From Pelagibacterium sp. 26DY04 (GTDB lineage: Bacteria > Pseudomonadota > Alphaproteobacteria > Rhizobiales > Devosiaceae): 64,000 nucleotides of DNA. A model generated the notes under the pieces. That model did no database searches, was not told where the DNA came from, and saw only the letters and a list, made by a program, of their open reading frames with translations. Position numbers and translations under genes: made by a program. This document shows positions 53,573 through 63,202 of this stretch, in pieces. Each line of letters starts with the position of its first letter. The stretch's first letter is position 1. Location: NCBI RefSeq assembly GCF_031202305.1, contig NZ_CP101731.1, positions 2,852,001 to 2,916,000 on the forward strand, given 5' to 3'.

Positions 53573-54550
53573 TCAAGCCCTCCGAAGCCGCGGGTCGAGC
53601 AGCACGTAGAGCAGATCGACAATGAGATTGGCGGTGAGGATGGCCAGCGTCATGATGAGCAACTGGCCCTGGATCAGCGGATAGTCGCGGGTGACGATGC
53701 CGATATAGAGCGTCTGGCCGAGCCCCGGATAGTTGAAGACCACCTCGGTCACCAGCGACCCGCCCAGGATGGCGCCGAGCGTGAGGCCGAGGGAGGTGAC
53801 CGAGGGGAGGAGTGCATTGCGCGCGGCGTAGTTGAACTTGACGCGGCGCTCGGACAGGCCCTTGGCCAATCCCATGATGACGTGGTCCTCGCCGAGCTGG
53901 CCGATCATGTTGTTGCGCATGGTGACGAGATAGCCGCCGACGAAAACGATCATCAGCGAAAAGACCGGCATTATCGCGTGCAAGAGGACGCTGGAGATGT
54001 AGGTCCAGGAAAATGCGGCGTCGAGGCTGGGGTTGAAGGCATAGCCGGTGGGCAGCCATTGCAGGGCGACGCCGAAGGTAAAGAGTGCCACGAGCGCGAT
54101 GACGACCGGGGGGATGGCCTGTAGCGCGAGGGAGGTGGGGGTGATCACCGCATCGAACGCCCCGCCGCGTTTCCAAGCGGCGAAAACGCCCAGGAGCGAA
54201 CCAATGGCAAAGGCAAGGACCGTGGCGCAACCGGCGAGAAGCAGGGTCCAGGGCAGAGCATAGCCCAGCCTTTCGTTGACGGTCTGTGGGTAAAAGCGGA
54301 TCGAATAGCCGAGATCGCCGGTAAAGACCGATTTGAGGTAAGCGAAATACTGCTCGTGCAGCGGACCGGTGGCAAAGCCGAAGGTTTCCACCAGCGCGGC
54401 GCGCGCCTCGGGCGGGATCGTGGTTTGCGACTGGGCGAACATGATGTCGATGGGATTGCCCGGCATCAGCCGCGGCAGAATGAAATTGATCGTCGCGGCG
54501 ACGAAAAAAGCGACGATATAAAAGCCCAGACGGCGCAGGACGAAGGCCAT
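53573..54550 (-). CDS. Oligopeptide-type ABC transporter permease (DppB-like)
   Basis: 325 residues. FVLRRLGFYIVAFFVAATINFILPRLMPGNPIDIMF is the classic DppB start, followed by YFAYLKSVFTGDLGYSIRFYPQTVNERL and the coupling segment MRNNMIGQLGEDHVIMGLAKGLSERRVKFNYAARNALLPSVTSLGL. Three bases separate it from the DppC-like gene. The gap to the upstream binding protein (210 bases) contains two palindromic repeats. Confidence 0.92.
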   Translation of the reverse strand: MAFVLRRLGFYIVAFFVAATINFILPRLMPGNPIDIMFAQSQTTIPPEARAALVETFGFATGPLHEQYFAYLKSVFTGDLGYSIRFYPQTVNERLGYALPWTLLLAGCATVLAFAIGSLLGVFAAWKRGGAFDAVITPTSLALQAIPPVVIALVALFTFGVALQWLPTGYAFNPSLDAAFSWTYISSVLLHAIMPVFSLMIVFVGGYLVTMRNNMIGQLGEDHVIMGLAKGLSERRVKFNYAARNALLPSVTSLGLTLGAILGGSLVTEVVFNYPGLGQTLYIGIVTRDYPLIQGQLLIMTLAILTANLIVDLLYVLLDPRLRRA

Positions 54551-54589
54551 GGCTCACTCTCTCCATATGCTTGGGCGGCTGCCGCAGCC

Positions 54590-54738
54590 GCCCTTCTCCC
54601 CCTGAGGGAGAACGTGGCCGCGAAGCGGTCGGATGAGGGGTGCGCGGCGCTTGCGGCACACTCGGGAGCCAGCGTGTCACAGCTAGCTCAGTGCACCCCT
54701 CACCCCCGCCCCCTCTCCCTCAAGGGGAGAGGGGGGCT
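54590..54738. repeat. Two palindromic repeats inside the oligopeptide-type ABC operon
   Basis: A CCTTCTCCC/GGGAGAAC hairpin followed by GGTCGGATGAGGGG (54590-54642) and, inverted relative to it, CACCCCTCACCCCC with a CTCTCCCT/AGGGGAGAGG hairpin (54692-54738). Same class as the xdh-operon repeats, again between genes of one operon. Confidence 0.8.
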
Positions 54739-54760
54739 CATTCCGCAGGCGTAGTGGAAC

Positions 54761-56431
54761 TTACTCCACCGGCCGCAGGGCGAGGAGGTGGAGGAGGCGT
54801 TCGGGAACGCCGGCGTAGTCGACGGGGCGCGCGACGGGATTGTCGGCATTGAAGAAGCCGGTGAAGCGCGTCGTGTTGTATTCGTACCAGAGCGGGTTAT
54901 CGAAGACCCAGATGACCGGCATGTCCTCGGCGATCAGCATCTGAATCTCGTTCATATGCTGTTGCTGTTCTTCCGGATCGATGGTGGTGTTGAACGCATC
55001 CAGCGCCTCGTCCAAGGCGGGGTTGGAATAGCGCGCCGACTGGAAGCGGGACTGACCGATGTGCCGGGAATGGAGCGCCTGATCCATGAAGTAGTGCGGG
55101 GTGACGCCCGTGGTGACCGAATTGATGGCCGCATCATAGTCGCCGGCTATCAACTGGTCCGTCCAGGCCGGGCTTTCCGGGGTCTGCATGGTGGCGTTGA
55201 TGCCCAATTCGTTCAGCCCTTCGACCGCGAGTTGGACGGTATTGACCCAATCGGTCCAGCCATTGGGGACGATGATATCGAAGGCGATCGGTTCGCCACC
55301 AGGCGTGTCGATGAAGCCATCGCCATCGGCATCGGCATAACCGGCTTCTTCGAGCAACGCGCGCGCGGCATCGATGTTGAAATCGGTGTACTCCCCGTAC
55401 TGGGCCTCAACCTCGGGATTGTTCCAGGTGTGATAGGCCCGGCCCAGGCCGGACGGATAGTCGTTGACCGTGGGATAGCCGTAGCCGGCGATATCGACCA
55501 TCGCTTCGCGATCCATGGCCATGGAGAAGGCGCGGCGGAAGGCGACGTCGTTGAAGGCTTCCGCAAGGCCCGCATCCTCGGTCTGCATGTTGAGCGAGAA
55601 AAAGACCGGCGATCCCGAGGGGAACCAGTAGCCGTGGTGATCGGGGTCGATGCCCACATAAGTGCGCTCGATGTCGGGAAGGAACGAGCCGAACCAGTCG
55701 AGTTCACCATTGGCCGCGGCGGTCAGAACCTGATCGTTGGTGGCGAGTTGAGGCAGGCGCAGGCAATCCACGTGCAGATTTTCGGCATCCCAGTATTCGG
55801 GATTGCGGCACTGGACGTATTCCTGCGGGGTGAAGCGCTCGATCTCGGTCATGGCGCCCGAGGCGACCGGATCGGGGTTGGTGAAGGTCACGGGATCTTC
55901 TACATCGGACCAGATGTGCTCGGGTACCGGATAGACCTGGACGAGCTGGTAGATGAGCCCGGCATCGACTTCGGTCATCTTGAATTCGACGGTGCGATCG
56001 TCAACCGCTGTGACGCTTTCGAGCTTGGGCCAGACGGCGCGCTGGTCGAGCGCAGGGTATTCCTTGATGAGGTTGAAGGAAAACGCGACATCCTCTGCGG
56101 TCAGCGGCTCGCCATCGGACCAGACCAGGCCCTCGCGCAGGGTGAAGGTGAGGGTCAGCAGGTCGTCGGAATATTCGTAGGATTCGGCCAGGCGGTAATG
56201 GGCTTCGCCGCCATGCATCGCGTTGAAGATCACCAGCGGCTCGTACATGAAATCCTGCACGGTGGGCAGCACGGTGGTCGAGTTGAACGGATTGTAGTTT
56301 TCGACCCAGGCCGTCAGTTGCTGGGGCACCATTGTGAGAATGGCGCGACCGTCGTCCTGCGCCAGCGCGGCGCCGGCCGGCACGCCGAGCGTGGTGGCGA
56401 GCAATGCGCCCTTCAAGAATCTGGTGTTCAT
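54761..56431 (-). CDS. Family 5 ABC substrate-binding protein, candidate chitooligosaccharide-binding protein (CBP-like)
   Basis: 556 residues, the length of the Vibrio cholerae chitin oligosaccharide-binding protein. Signal peptide MNTRFLKGALLATTLGVPAGAALA, then the SBP_bac_5 pattern (QDFMYEPLVIFNAM, LTFTLREGLVWSDGEPLTAEDVAFSFNLIKEYP, NDVAFRRAFSMAMDREAMVDIAGYG, ARALLEEAGYADADGDGFIDTPGG). Such proteins bind peptides, but a subgroup binds oligosaccharides, including chitin and cellulose fragments. Context (ChiS-like kinase, hexosaminidase) favours GlcNAc oligomers. Divergent from the kinase gene. Confidence 0.85.
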   Translation of the reverse strand: MNTRFLKGALLATTLGVPAGAALAQDDGRAILTMVPQQLTAWVENYNPFNSTTVLPTVQDFMYEPLVIFNAMHGGEAHYRLAESYEYSDDLLTLTFTLREGLVWSDGEPLTAEDVAFSFNLIKEYPALDQRAVWPKLESVTAVDDRTVEFKMTEVDAGLIYQLVQVYPVPEHIWSDVEDPVTFTNPDPVASGAMTEIERFTPQEYVQCRNPEYWDAENLHVDCLRLPQLATNDQVLTAAANGELDWFGSFLPDIERTYVGIDPDHHGYWFPSGSPVFFSLNMQTEDAGLAEAFNDVAFRRAFSMAMDREAMVDIAGYGYPTVNDYPSGLGRAYHTWNNPEVEAQYGEYTDFNIDAARALLEEAGYADADGDGFIDTPGGEPIAFDIIVPNGWTDWVNTVQLAVEGLNELGINATMQTPESPAWTDQLIAGDYDAAINSVTTGVTPHYFMDQALHSRHIGQSRFQSARYSNPALDEALDAFNTTIDPEEQQQHMNEIQMLIAEDMPVIWVFDNPLWYEYNTTRFTGFFNADNPVARPVDYAGVPERLLHLLALRPVE

Positions 56432-56590
56432 TGCGATTGAGCTCCCTCCGGTTGAGCCGCAGCCCCTTCGCTGCGGCGTGATGTTCCCCTTCCGCCCGAA
56501 GATGGGACGGCTACGCATGAGGCGTAAGGGTCATTTTGCGCTCAAGGGAGAGGGGTGTGTCACGGGTGCTTTTCCGTCAATTGCGCACCC

Positions 56591-56617
56591 AAAACCGGCA
56601 AAACCGTCAAAATCGGC
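56591..56617. promoter_or_regulatory. Three tandem 9-base repeats in the divergent promoter of the ChiS-like kinase
   Basis: AAAACCGGC, AAAACCGTC and AAAATCGGC follow each other without gap, 160 bases from the binding-protein start and 99 from the kinase start. Direct repeats in such a position are typical binding sites of a regulator; the ChiS-like protein itself is the nearest candidate. Confidence 0.5.
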
Positions 56618-56715
56618 GATACGAGGGAATCCGGCTTTATGTCTTTTGCCATAGCCATATGAATAGACGATGTCATAGGCTGCGCGAGGGGCGCGGCCTT
56701 CCAGGAGGAGTGACC

Positions 56716-59700
56716 ATGGTGCCGTCCGGGCTTGCGCCGAAGGGATTTCGCAGCCGGCTGTTCCTGATCCTGATCGCGATCACCACACTGCCGCTGGTTC
56801 TGACGGCTTATGCCTTCTTTTCCATCCTCAACGCCAATGTCGAGGAGGAGACCTTCGCACGGCTCGCCTTCGTGCGGGACGCCAAACGCTCCGAGGTCGA
56901 ACAATACCTCTCCTTTGCCTTCCGGCAGGCCGATTCATTGGCCAAGTCGAACGCCGTTCGATACTCGATCGGCGATTTCTACGGTTTTTCCTATGCCTTC
57001 CGGCGGATAGATGCGGACCCCGAGGAGGCGCGGGATGTCCTCCACCGCATCTTCGGGATCAATGGACAGGCGCCGGCCAGCGATGGCGAGTTTTCGCCCG
57101 ATACCGACGCGATGTTTGCCAATGCGCTCGAATATTCCAACGCGCATCAGCGGTTTCAGGAGGAATATGCGAGCTTCATCCGTTCGGCCGAGTTCGACAA
57201 TCTCTATCTCGTCAACACGGACGGGCGGGTGGTTTATTCGGTTGAAAAGGACGCCTATCTCGGCGGTGACCTGGATGGGGCGATGGCCGATACCGCGCTG
57301 GGACGACTTGCGGCGCAAACCATGGCGGGAAACGAAACCCTTCAGGTTTCCGATTTCAGCGCCGATCCGGTTACCGGCGCGTTCGGCGCCTATGTCGCGG
57401 TGCGGGTGGAGTTCTACCAGCGCCCACGCGGGGTGGCGATCTTCCGCCTTCCGGCGGCGGGGATCGACGCTATCGTCCAGGCGCAGGAAGAGCAAACCGG
57501 CAACTTCTACATGATTGCCGGCAATGGGAGGCTGGTTTCGGCGCCGGCCGGGTTCGTCCAGCCGGTCGGCAGCCTGATCCAGGCCCCCGACGACGAGCGG
57601 GCGCCAGCCGACACCGCGCTGATCGATGGTGGGCTTTCCGGCGGCGCGGCGCTGGCGGCCTGGGGACCGGTGGCGTTCGGCGATACGCAGTGGACGCTGG
57701 CCGCCGAAGTACCCACCCGCATCGCCTTTGCCAATTCCGAGGCGCTGACCCGGTTCGTGCTGCTCATCGCGGCGGTCGCGCTGCCCATCCTGTTCTGGGT
57801 CGCCTACCTTCTCTCGCGCACAATGACCGCGCCGCTGCAGAAGCTGACCGAAGTGGCGGAATCGATTGCGGCGGGCGATCTCGAGCGGACGATGCCGAAC
57901 GTCGAAAAGCCCACCGAGCTGGGGCGGCTCGCCGAGAGCTTCAAGCGCATGCGCGACGCCGTGCGGGCGCAGTTGACCCTGATCGGGCAGAAGAATGTCG
58001 AGCTCGAACGGCATGTGAAGCTGATCGAGGAAAAGAACGCGGCGCTGGAAGAGGCCGACCGGCTCAAGGATACGTTCGTCGCCAATACGAGCCACGAACT
58101 GCGCACGCCGCTCAACGGGATTATCGGGATCTCCGAGACGCTTTCGGCCGGCGCGGTGGGGGAACTGGCGCCGCCCCAGCGCAGCCAGCTCGATTTGATC
58201 ACCTTTTCGGCGCGGCGGCTCTCGCGGCTGGTGGACGATTTGATCGACATCTACCGCATTCGGCAGGGACGCATGCGGCTCGACATTCATCCGGTGCATG
58301 TGGCGACGTCGATCCGCAATGTGATGCAGCTTTCCGAGCCGCTGCTGCGCGGCGAACCGGTGACGCTGGACGTCGATATTCCCGAGACGATCCCCTATGT
58401 GATGGCCGATCCGGTGCGGTTCGAGCAGGTGCTCTATAACCTCCTCGGCAACGCCATCAAATATACCGACCAGGGCTCGATTTCGATCACCGCCTGGCGG
58501 GCCGGCGACGTGGTGGCGGTGGCCGTGACTGATACCGGCGTGGGGATCGCGCCCGACAGTCTCGAGCGCATCTTCCAGCCGCTCGAGCGCGGGGAAAGCC
58601 GCGAGGTGATGGCTAAGCCGGGCGGCGCCGGACTGGGTCTGACCATCGCCCGACAATTGGCAAGCGCCATGCATGGCAAGCTCTCGGCGCAATCGGAACT
58701 GGGCAAGGGCTCGCGCTTCATCTTCGAGGTGCCGGTGGCGGAAACCGAGGCAACCGAGGCGGAAATCCTCACCTATGGCGAGCGCGCGGAGGGATTGCGC
58801 GAGACGGTGGGCATGATGCTGGCCGATGCCGCGGAAATGGCGCCGCTTGCCGGGGGCGAGGCGCCGGTGATCCTTGTAGTCGATGACGAGCCGATCAACA
58901 TTCAGGTGCTACGCAATGTGCTGGCGCCGCAGGGCTATATCGTCAAGGCGGCCGAGAACGGGATCGACGCGCTGGCGGCGATCGAAAAGCACAAGCCGGA
59001 CCTCGTGGTGCTCGACGTGATGATGCCGCAGATGGGCGGGCTGGAGGTGGCGCGCAGGCTGCGCGACCGCTATGGGCTGCTGGAGCTGCCGATCATCATG
59101 GTGACGGCGCGCTCGCGGACCCGCGACGTGATCGCCGGGTTCGAGCACGGGGCGAACGATTATGTGGTCAAGCCCTTCGTCAAGGACGAGCTGTTGGCGC
59201 GGATCGCAACGCTGCTCGAAGCCGGGCGGGCGCGGGGAACGGCGCGGGAGAATATCGAACTCAAATCCGAGATCGAGCGGCGGGTACAGGTGGAAGATGC
59301 GCTGCGCCTTTCCCAGCAGCGCATGACGCGGCTGCTCGATACGCTGGAGGCGGGGCTGGTGTGCGTGAGCGATACCGGCAGGATCACCTATGCCAATCAG
59401 GCCGCATCCGTATTCGCCGGGCGGGTGCTCGATCCGGGGGCAACCCTGCTGTCCGATCTGCTGACGCCGACCATTGTGGACGCCATGATGCGGGCGATTG
59501 CCGATGAGGGGCGGGTTTCGCTCGATGAGGTGCCGCTGGGGCGGGCGGGAAGTCCGGTGCTGCTCAACGGGTTCGAACTCGAGGCCGATGCGGGGGGCGG
59601 GTTCGCGCTGGTGATCACGCCCGACACGGCCCAGACGCGGCAATCGAGCGATCATCTGGTGCGTTCGGTGCGTGGGGTTCTCGATACGGTCGGGACGGCA

Positions 59701-60150
59701 TTGGTCGAACAGCGCCCTTCCCTCGCGAGTGGGATTCAAGCCGAAGCGGTACCAGCGCCCGGCAAGGAAGCCTATCGCGAGACGATCGTTGCGGTGATGA
59801 CGCAATCGATGGCGCTCTGGCGACGGGTCAAGGGCGGATCCAAGATCGACTTTGCCGAACAGAGCGGGGTCTGGCGCGTCAATCTCGACAGGTCATCGCT
59901 GCAGGCGCGCACCCTCGACAAATATCTGCTGATCGAAACCCTCCCTGCTAATCCGCGCTGGCGCGACGTGGTGCAGACGGCCGAATTCGTGTTGGCCGAC
60001 GTGGAAGACGCCGTCGCGGCCAATGCGGAGCTGGCGGAGCAGTACGCCGAATTGCGGACCGCCGCGCAAAGACTGCGCGATCTGGTGCGCGAGCACATCC
60101 TGCCCAAACCCCGTGGCGAAACCGAAGCTCCGGACGTCCAGAACGCCTGA
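56716..60150 (+). CDS. chiS: ChiS-like orphan hybrid sensor kinase with C-terminal DNA-binding-type domain
   Basis: 1144 residues (V. cholerae ChiS has about 1129). Order: membrane segment (about 13-36), periplasmic Cache-like sensor, second segment (about 345-370), HAMP, HisKA with SHELRTPLNG (His460), HATPase with GGAGLGLTIARQL, receiver domain (Asp723/Asp724, phospho-acceptor Asp767 in VVLDVMMPQ, Lys819), a PAS-like segment (about 875-990) and a C-terminal helical region (about 1016-1125) with the pattern W-x-V-LD-x-LQARTLDKYLLIETLPANPRW, as in the ChiS DNA-binding domain. His460 and Asp767 are near ChiS positions (about 469 and 772). AGGAGG precedes the ATG. No separate response regulator adjoins it. 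Confidence 0.85.
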   Translation: MVPSGLAPKGFRSRLFLILIAITTLPLVLTAYAFFSILNANVEEETFARLAFVRDAKRSEVEQYLSFAFRQADSLAKSNAVRYSIGDFYGFSYAFRRIDADPEEARDVLHRIFGINGQAPASDGEFSPDTDAMFANALEYSNAHQRFQEEYASFIRSAEFDNLYLVNTDGRVVYSVEKDAYLGGDLDGAMADTALGRLAAQTMAGNETLQVSDFSADPVTGAFGAYVAVRVEFYQRPRGVAIFRLPAAGIDAIVQAQEEQTGNFYMIAGNGRLVSAPAGFVQPVGSLIQAPDDERAPADTALIDGGLSGGAALAAWGPVAFGDTQWTLAAEVPTRIAFANSEALTRFVLLIAAVALPILFWVAYLLSRTMTAPLQKLTEVAESIAAGDLERTMPNVEKPTELGRLAESFKRMRDAVRAQLTLIGQKNVELERHVKLIEEKNAALEEADRLKDTFVANTSHELRTPLNGIIGISETLSAGAVGELAPPQRSQLDLITFSARRLSRLVDDLIDIYRIRQGRMRLDIHPVHVATSIRNVMQLSEPLLRGEPVTLDVDIPETIPYVMADPVRFEQVLYNLLGNAIKYTDQGSISITAWRAGDVVAVAVTDTGVGIAPDSLERIFQPLERGESREVMAKPGGAGLGLTIARQLASAMHGKLSAQSELGKGSRFIFEVPVAETEATEAEILTYGERAEGLRETVGMMLADAAEMAPLAGGEAPVILVVDDEPINIQVLRNVLAPQGYIVKAAENGIDALAAIEKHKPDLVVLDVMMPQMGGLEVARRLRDRYGLLELPIIMVTARSRTRDVIAGFEHGANDYVVKPFVKDELLARIATLLEAGRARGTARENIELKSEIERRVQVEDALRLSQQRMTRLLDTLEAGLVCVSDTGRITYANQAASVFAGRVLDPGATLLSDLLTPTIVDAMMRAIADEGRVSLDEVPLGRAGSPVLLNGFELEADAGGGFALVITPDTAQTRQSSDHLVRSVRGVLDTVGTALVEQRPSLASGIQAEAVPAPGKEAYRETIVAVMTQSMALWRRVKGGSKIDFAEQSGVWRVNLDRSSLQARTLDKYLLIETLPANPRWRDVVQTAEFVLADVEDAVAANAELAEQYAELRTAAQRLRDLVREHILPKPRGETEAPDVQNA

Positions 60151-60193
60151 GCTTTTCCCCCAAATCTGAACACTGAACCAAGGCTGCTCAATC

Positions 60194-62104
60194 ATGCCCA
60201 CGCCATCATTCCGCCTGGAAGCGGACTGGAACCCTGAAATCGCGACACCCGGCCGGCTGGCGATCACGCTGGTCAATACCGGGGAGGTGCCGGTGTCCGG
60301 CTTTACCCTTGCGGTGACCTCGCTGTTCCGGATCAAGCCCGACAGCCCGATCGAAGGCGCAAGGCTTGTCGATCAGCTTTCCAACAATCACGTCCTGGCG
60401 CCCGAGGAGGGTTTCGTGCTCGAGCCGGGTGGGCGCTGGGAAATCGTTGCCAAACAGATCAGCCATACGCTGCGCCACTATACCTATGGGCCCAAATCGG
60501 CGGCGGTGACCTTGGACGACGAAACGATGGTGACCCCCGAAATCACGCCCATGACGCTCAAGGGCGAGCCTGGATCACCGACCATCCAACACCCCGAGCG
60601 CCAGCCCTTGCCCGAAGGGGAAACCACGGTCAGCGTTATTCCCTTTCCGGCTGAGGTCAACGTCTCGGGCAGCGGGGATGTGCCGGAGGCGATCAGGCTG
60701 GCAAGCGGGCCCGATGCGGCGCGGACCGCTTTCGAAACGGTGTCGGCTTTGGCCGGGCGGCTGTTTCCCCAAGAAATGCTGTTCGGGAACGGACTGGAAA
60801 TCACCTGCACCGAAAAGCCCGGACTGGCGGGTGGCGGATACGAGATCGCCTTCGGGGAAACGGTGACGCTTTCGGCCGGCGATGAGCACGGCTTCCGGCA
60901 TGGGTTCATCACCCTGGCGCAAATGCTGCGCGGGGCCCGGCAGCACCCCGAGGATTTCGTTTTCCCGTCTGGAGGCACGATCACCGATGCGCCCCGGTTT
61001 GGCTGGCGCGGCAGCCATCTCGACGTGGCGCGGCAGGTCTATACTGTAGCCGAGATCAAGGGGTTCCTGGACACGATGGCCTGGAACAAGCTCAACCGCT
61101 TCCATATTCACCTCAATGACGACGAAGGCTGGCGGCTCGACGTGCCCGAATACCCCGAACTGGCCGAGAAAGCCGGCTGGCGCGGGCCGGGCGAATTGCT
61201 GCCGCCCCTGCTGGGCAGCCCGTTCGAGCGGCACGGGCTGGTCTATCGGGCGGACGATGTGCGCGAATTCGTCGACTACGGGCTGTCGCTGGGGATTGAA
61301 ACCATTCCCGAGATCGATATTCCCGGTCACTGCTATTGCGTGATCAAGGCGCTGCCGCAGCTCGCCGATCCCGAGGAAACCGGGATCTACCGCTCTGTGC
61401 AGTATTTTCCCAACAATGCGCTCAACCCCGCGCTCGATGAAACCTATGCGTTTCTCGAAGCGGTAATCAAAACGCTGGTCGAACTGTTCCCGGCCAAATG
61501 GATCCATATCGGAGGCGATGAAGTGCCGGACAAAGCCTGGTCGGGGTCGCCGCAGGCCAAATCCATGCAGGGGCCGAATGGCTGGCAGGGGACGTTCGAG
61601 CTGCAATCGTATTTTCTGAAGCGCATTCAGTCGCTGCTTGAACAATACGGCAAGGAAACCGGAGCGTGGGAAGAGGCGGCGCTGGGGGGCGGGGTCAATC
61701 CCGACCGTTCCTACCTCGTGGCGTGGAAGAAATCGGAAAGTGGGCGGGATCTGGCCTTGGCTGGCTACGACGTGGTTCTGGCGCCGGCCGAGCATGCCTA
61801 TTTCGACATGGCGCAGTCGGACGCGTGGTGGGAGCCCGGTGCAAGCTGGGCGGGCACGGTGAGCGTGGAAACCTGCTACACATTCGACCCAGCCCATGAC
61901 TGGCCCGCGGAAGTGCAAGACAAGCTGATCGGCGTGCAATCATGCCTATGGAGCGAGAACCTCGCGGACCGGAAGCTGTTCGACCATCTGGTTTACCCCA
62001 GGCTCTCCGCGATCGCGGAAACCGGATGGTCGCCACGCGAGAAGAAGGATTTTGCCCGGTTCATGGCGATCCAGACGCTGATGCCGAAGGCGGGTTTGGG
62101 GTAA
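60194..62104 (+). CDS. Beta-N-acetylhexosaminidase (GH20)
   Basis: Removes terminal GlcNAc (or GalNAc) from chitooligosaccharides or glycoconjugates. 636 residues: an N-terminal beta domain (about 1-150), a GH20b-type domain, then the catalytic barrel with DVARQVYTVAEIKGFLDTMAWNKLNRFHIHLNDDEGWR, EIDIPGHCYCVI and HIGGDEVP, where Asp442-Glu443 are the polarising and acid residues. No signal peptide, so it probably acts in the cytoplasm on imported oligomers. It lies 43 bases after the ChiS-like gene. Confidence 0.94.
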   Translation: MPTPSFRLEADWNPEIATPGRLAITLVNTGEVPVSGFTLAVTSLFRIKPDSPIEGARLVDQLSNNHVLAPEEGFVLEPGGRWEIVAKQISHTLRHYTYGPKSAAVTLDDETMVTPEITPMTLKGEPGSPTIQHPERQPLPEGETTVSVIPFPAEVNVSGSGDVPEAIRLASGPDAARTAFETVSALAGRLFPQEMLFGNGLEITCTEKPGLAGGGYEIAFGETVTLSAGDEHGFRHGFITLAQMLRGARQHPEDFVFPSGGTITDAPRFGWRGSHLDVARQVYTVAEIKGFLDTMAWNKLNRFHIHLNDDEGWRLDVPEYPELAEKAGWRGPGELLPPLLGSPFERHGLVYRADDVREFVDYGLSLGIETIPEIDIPGHCYCVIKALPQLADPEETGIYRSVQYFPNNALNPALDETYAFLEAVIKTLVELFPAKWIHIGGDEVPDKAWSGSPQAKSMQGPNGWQGTFELQSYFLKRIQSLLEQYGKETGAWEEAALGGGVNPDRSYLVAWKKSESGRDLALAGYDVVLAPAEHAYFDMAQSDAWWEPGASWAGTVSVETCYTFDPAHDWPAEVQDKLIGVQSCLWSENLADRKLFDHLVYPRLSAIAETGWSPREKKDFARFMAIQTLMPKAGLG

Positions 62105-62142
62105 ACGCCTCGCAACCGCGGAAGACTTTGGCAGACTCAGAG

Positions 62143-62292
62143 CCCCCTCATCCGTCTCGCCTTTCGGGCAATTCACCTTCTCCCACCAGGGGAGAAGGGG
62201 AGCCCGTGGCGGCGTTGGGCAAGCACCCCGTGCTGCCCAAAGAGCCCCTCTTCTCTTGAGGGAGGAGAGGGGGGTTGAGGGGTGCGCTGAGA
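62143..62292. repeat. Inverted palindromic repeats between hexosaminidase and folD
   Basis: CCCCTCATCCGTCTCGCC with a CTTCTCCC/GGGAGAAGG hairpin (62143-62200) and an opposite copy (CCCTCTTCTC/GGAGGAGAGGGG, GAGGGGTGCGCTGAG, 62240-62292). The interval between the convergent genes holds no other feature. Confidence 0.8.
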
Positions 62293-62303
62293 CTGCCCGA
62301 ATG

Positions 62304-63191
62304 CTAACGGCGTACGCTCTGCTCGGCCGCTTCCAAGGTATTCGCCATCAGCATGGCAATGGTCATCGGCCCCACCCCGCCCGGAACCGGGGTAATGGCC
62401 CCTGCCCACTCGGCGGCCGCAGCGAATGCGACGTCGCCGACCAGACGGGTCTTGCCCTCGCCCCTTTCGGGCGCCGGAATGCGATTGATGCCCACATCGA
62501 TGACCGTAGCGCCTCTCTTGATCCAGTCACCCTTTACGAATTCAGGGCGGCCGATGGCGGCAACCACGATGTCGGCTCGGCTCACCAGTTCCGGCAGGTC
62601 TTTCGTGCGCGAGTGGGCGATGGTGACCGTCGCGTTGGCGTGCTGGAGCAGCGCGGCGACGGGCCGGCCGACGAGATTGGACCGCCCGATGACAACGGCA
62701 TCGAGACCGGAGAGGCCTTCGGGGTGGACGGTGCTCAGAAGCTCCATGCAGCCCTTTGGCGTGCAGGGCAATAGCGTCTTGTCGATCTGGCCCGAAGCGA
62801 GCCGGCCGATGGAGATATCGTGAAGGCCATCCACATCCTTGGCCGGATCGAGCGCGCCGATGGTGGTGCGCTCGTCAAGGTGGTCCGGAAGCGGGAGCTG
62901 AACAAGAATGCCGTGAATGGCCGGATCGGCGTTGAGATTTGCGATGACGTCGAGCAATTCTGTTTGCGTGGTTTCGGCGGGCAGCGTGTGCTGGACCGAG
63001 TGGAACCCGCATTCGGTGGCCATCTTGCCCTTGGAGGCGACATAGACCTGGCTGGCCGGGTTCTCGCCCACCAGCACCACCGCCAATCCCGGAGGATTGC
63101 CATGGGTGGCGGCAAAGGCGGCCGCACCCGCCTTGACGCGATCGATGGCCGCTGCGGCGACTGCTTTTCCGTCAATGATCGTGGCGGTCAT
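62304..63191 (-). CDS. folD: Bifunctional methylenetetrahydrofolate dehydrogenase / methenyltetrahydrofolate cyclohydrolase
   Basis: Interconverts 5,10-methylene-, methenyl- and 10-formyltetrahydrofolate. 295 residues. Motifs: [28 protein letters not shown] (catalytic Tyr and Lys region), [42 protein letters not shown] and the C-terminal [23 protein letters not shown]. It begins 11 bases after the purU stop, so the two one-carbon genes form an operon; both are linked to formate and to purine synthesis rather than breakdown. Confidence 0.96.
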   Translation of the reverse strand: MTATIIDGKAVAAAAIDRVKAGAAAFAATHGNPPGLAVVLVGENPASQVYVASKGKMATECGFHSVQHTLPAETTQTELLDVIANLNADPAIHGILVQLPLPDHLDERTTIGALDPAKDVDGLHDISIGRLASGQIDKTLLPCTPKGCMELLSTVHPEGLSGLDAVVIGRSNLVGRPVAALLQHANATVTIAHSRTKDLPELVSRADIVVAAIGRPEFVKGDWIKRGATVIDVGINRIPAPERGEGKTRLVGDVAFAAAAEWAGAITPVPGGVGPMTIAMLMANTLEAAEQSVRR

Positions 63192-63202
63192 GGGCGACTC
63201 CC

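Noticed and set aside
54788..56440. 550-codon plus-strand frame opposite the family 5 binding protein
   Set aside because: The minus strand encodes a full-length binding protein with signal peptide; the plus-strand frame has no family features.
56935..58692. 585-codon minus-strand frame opposite the ChiS-like kinase
   Set aside because: Arg/His/Gly-rich shadow of the kinase domains with no recognisable protein features.
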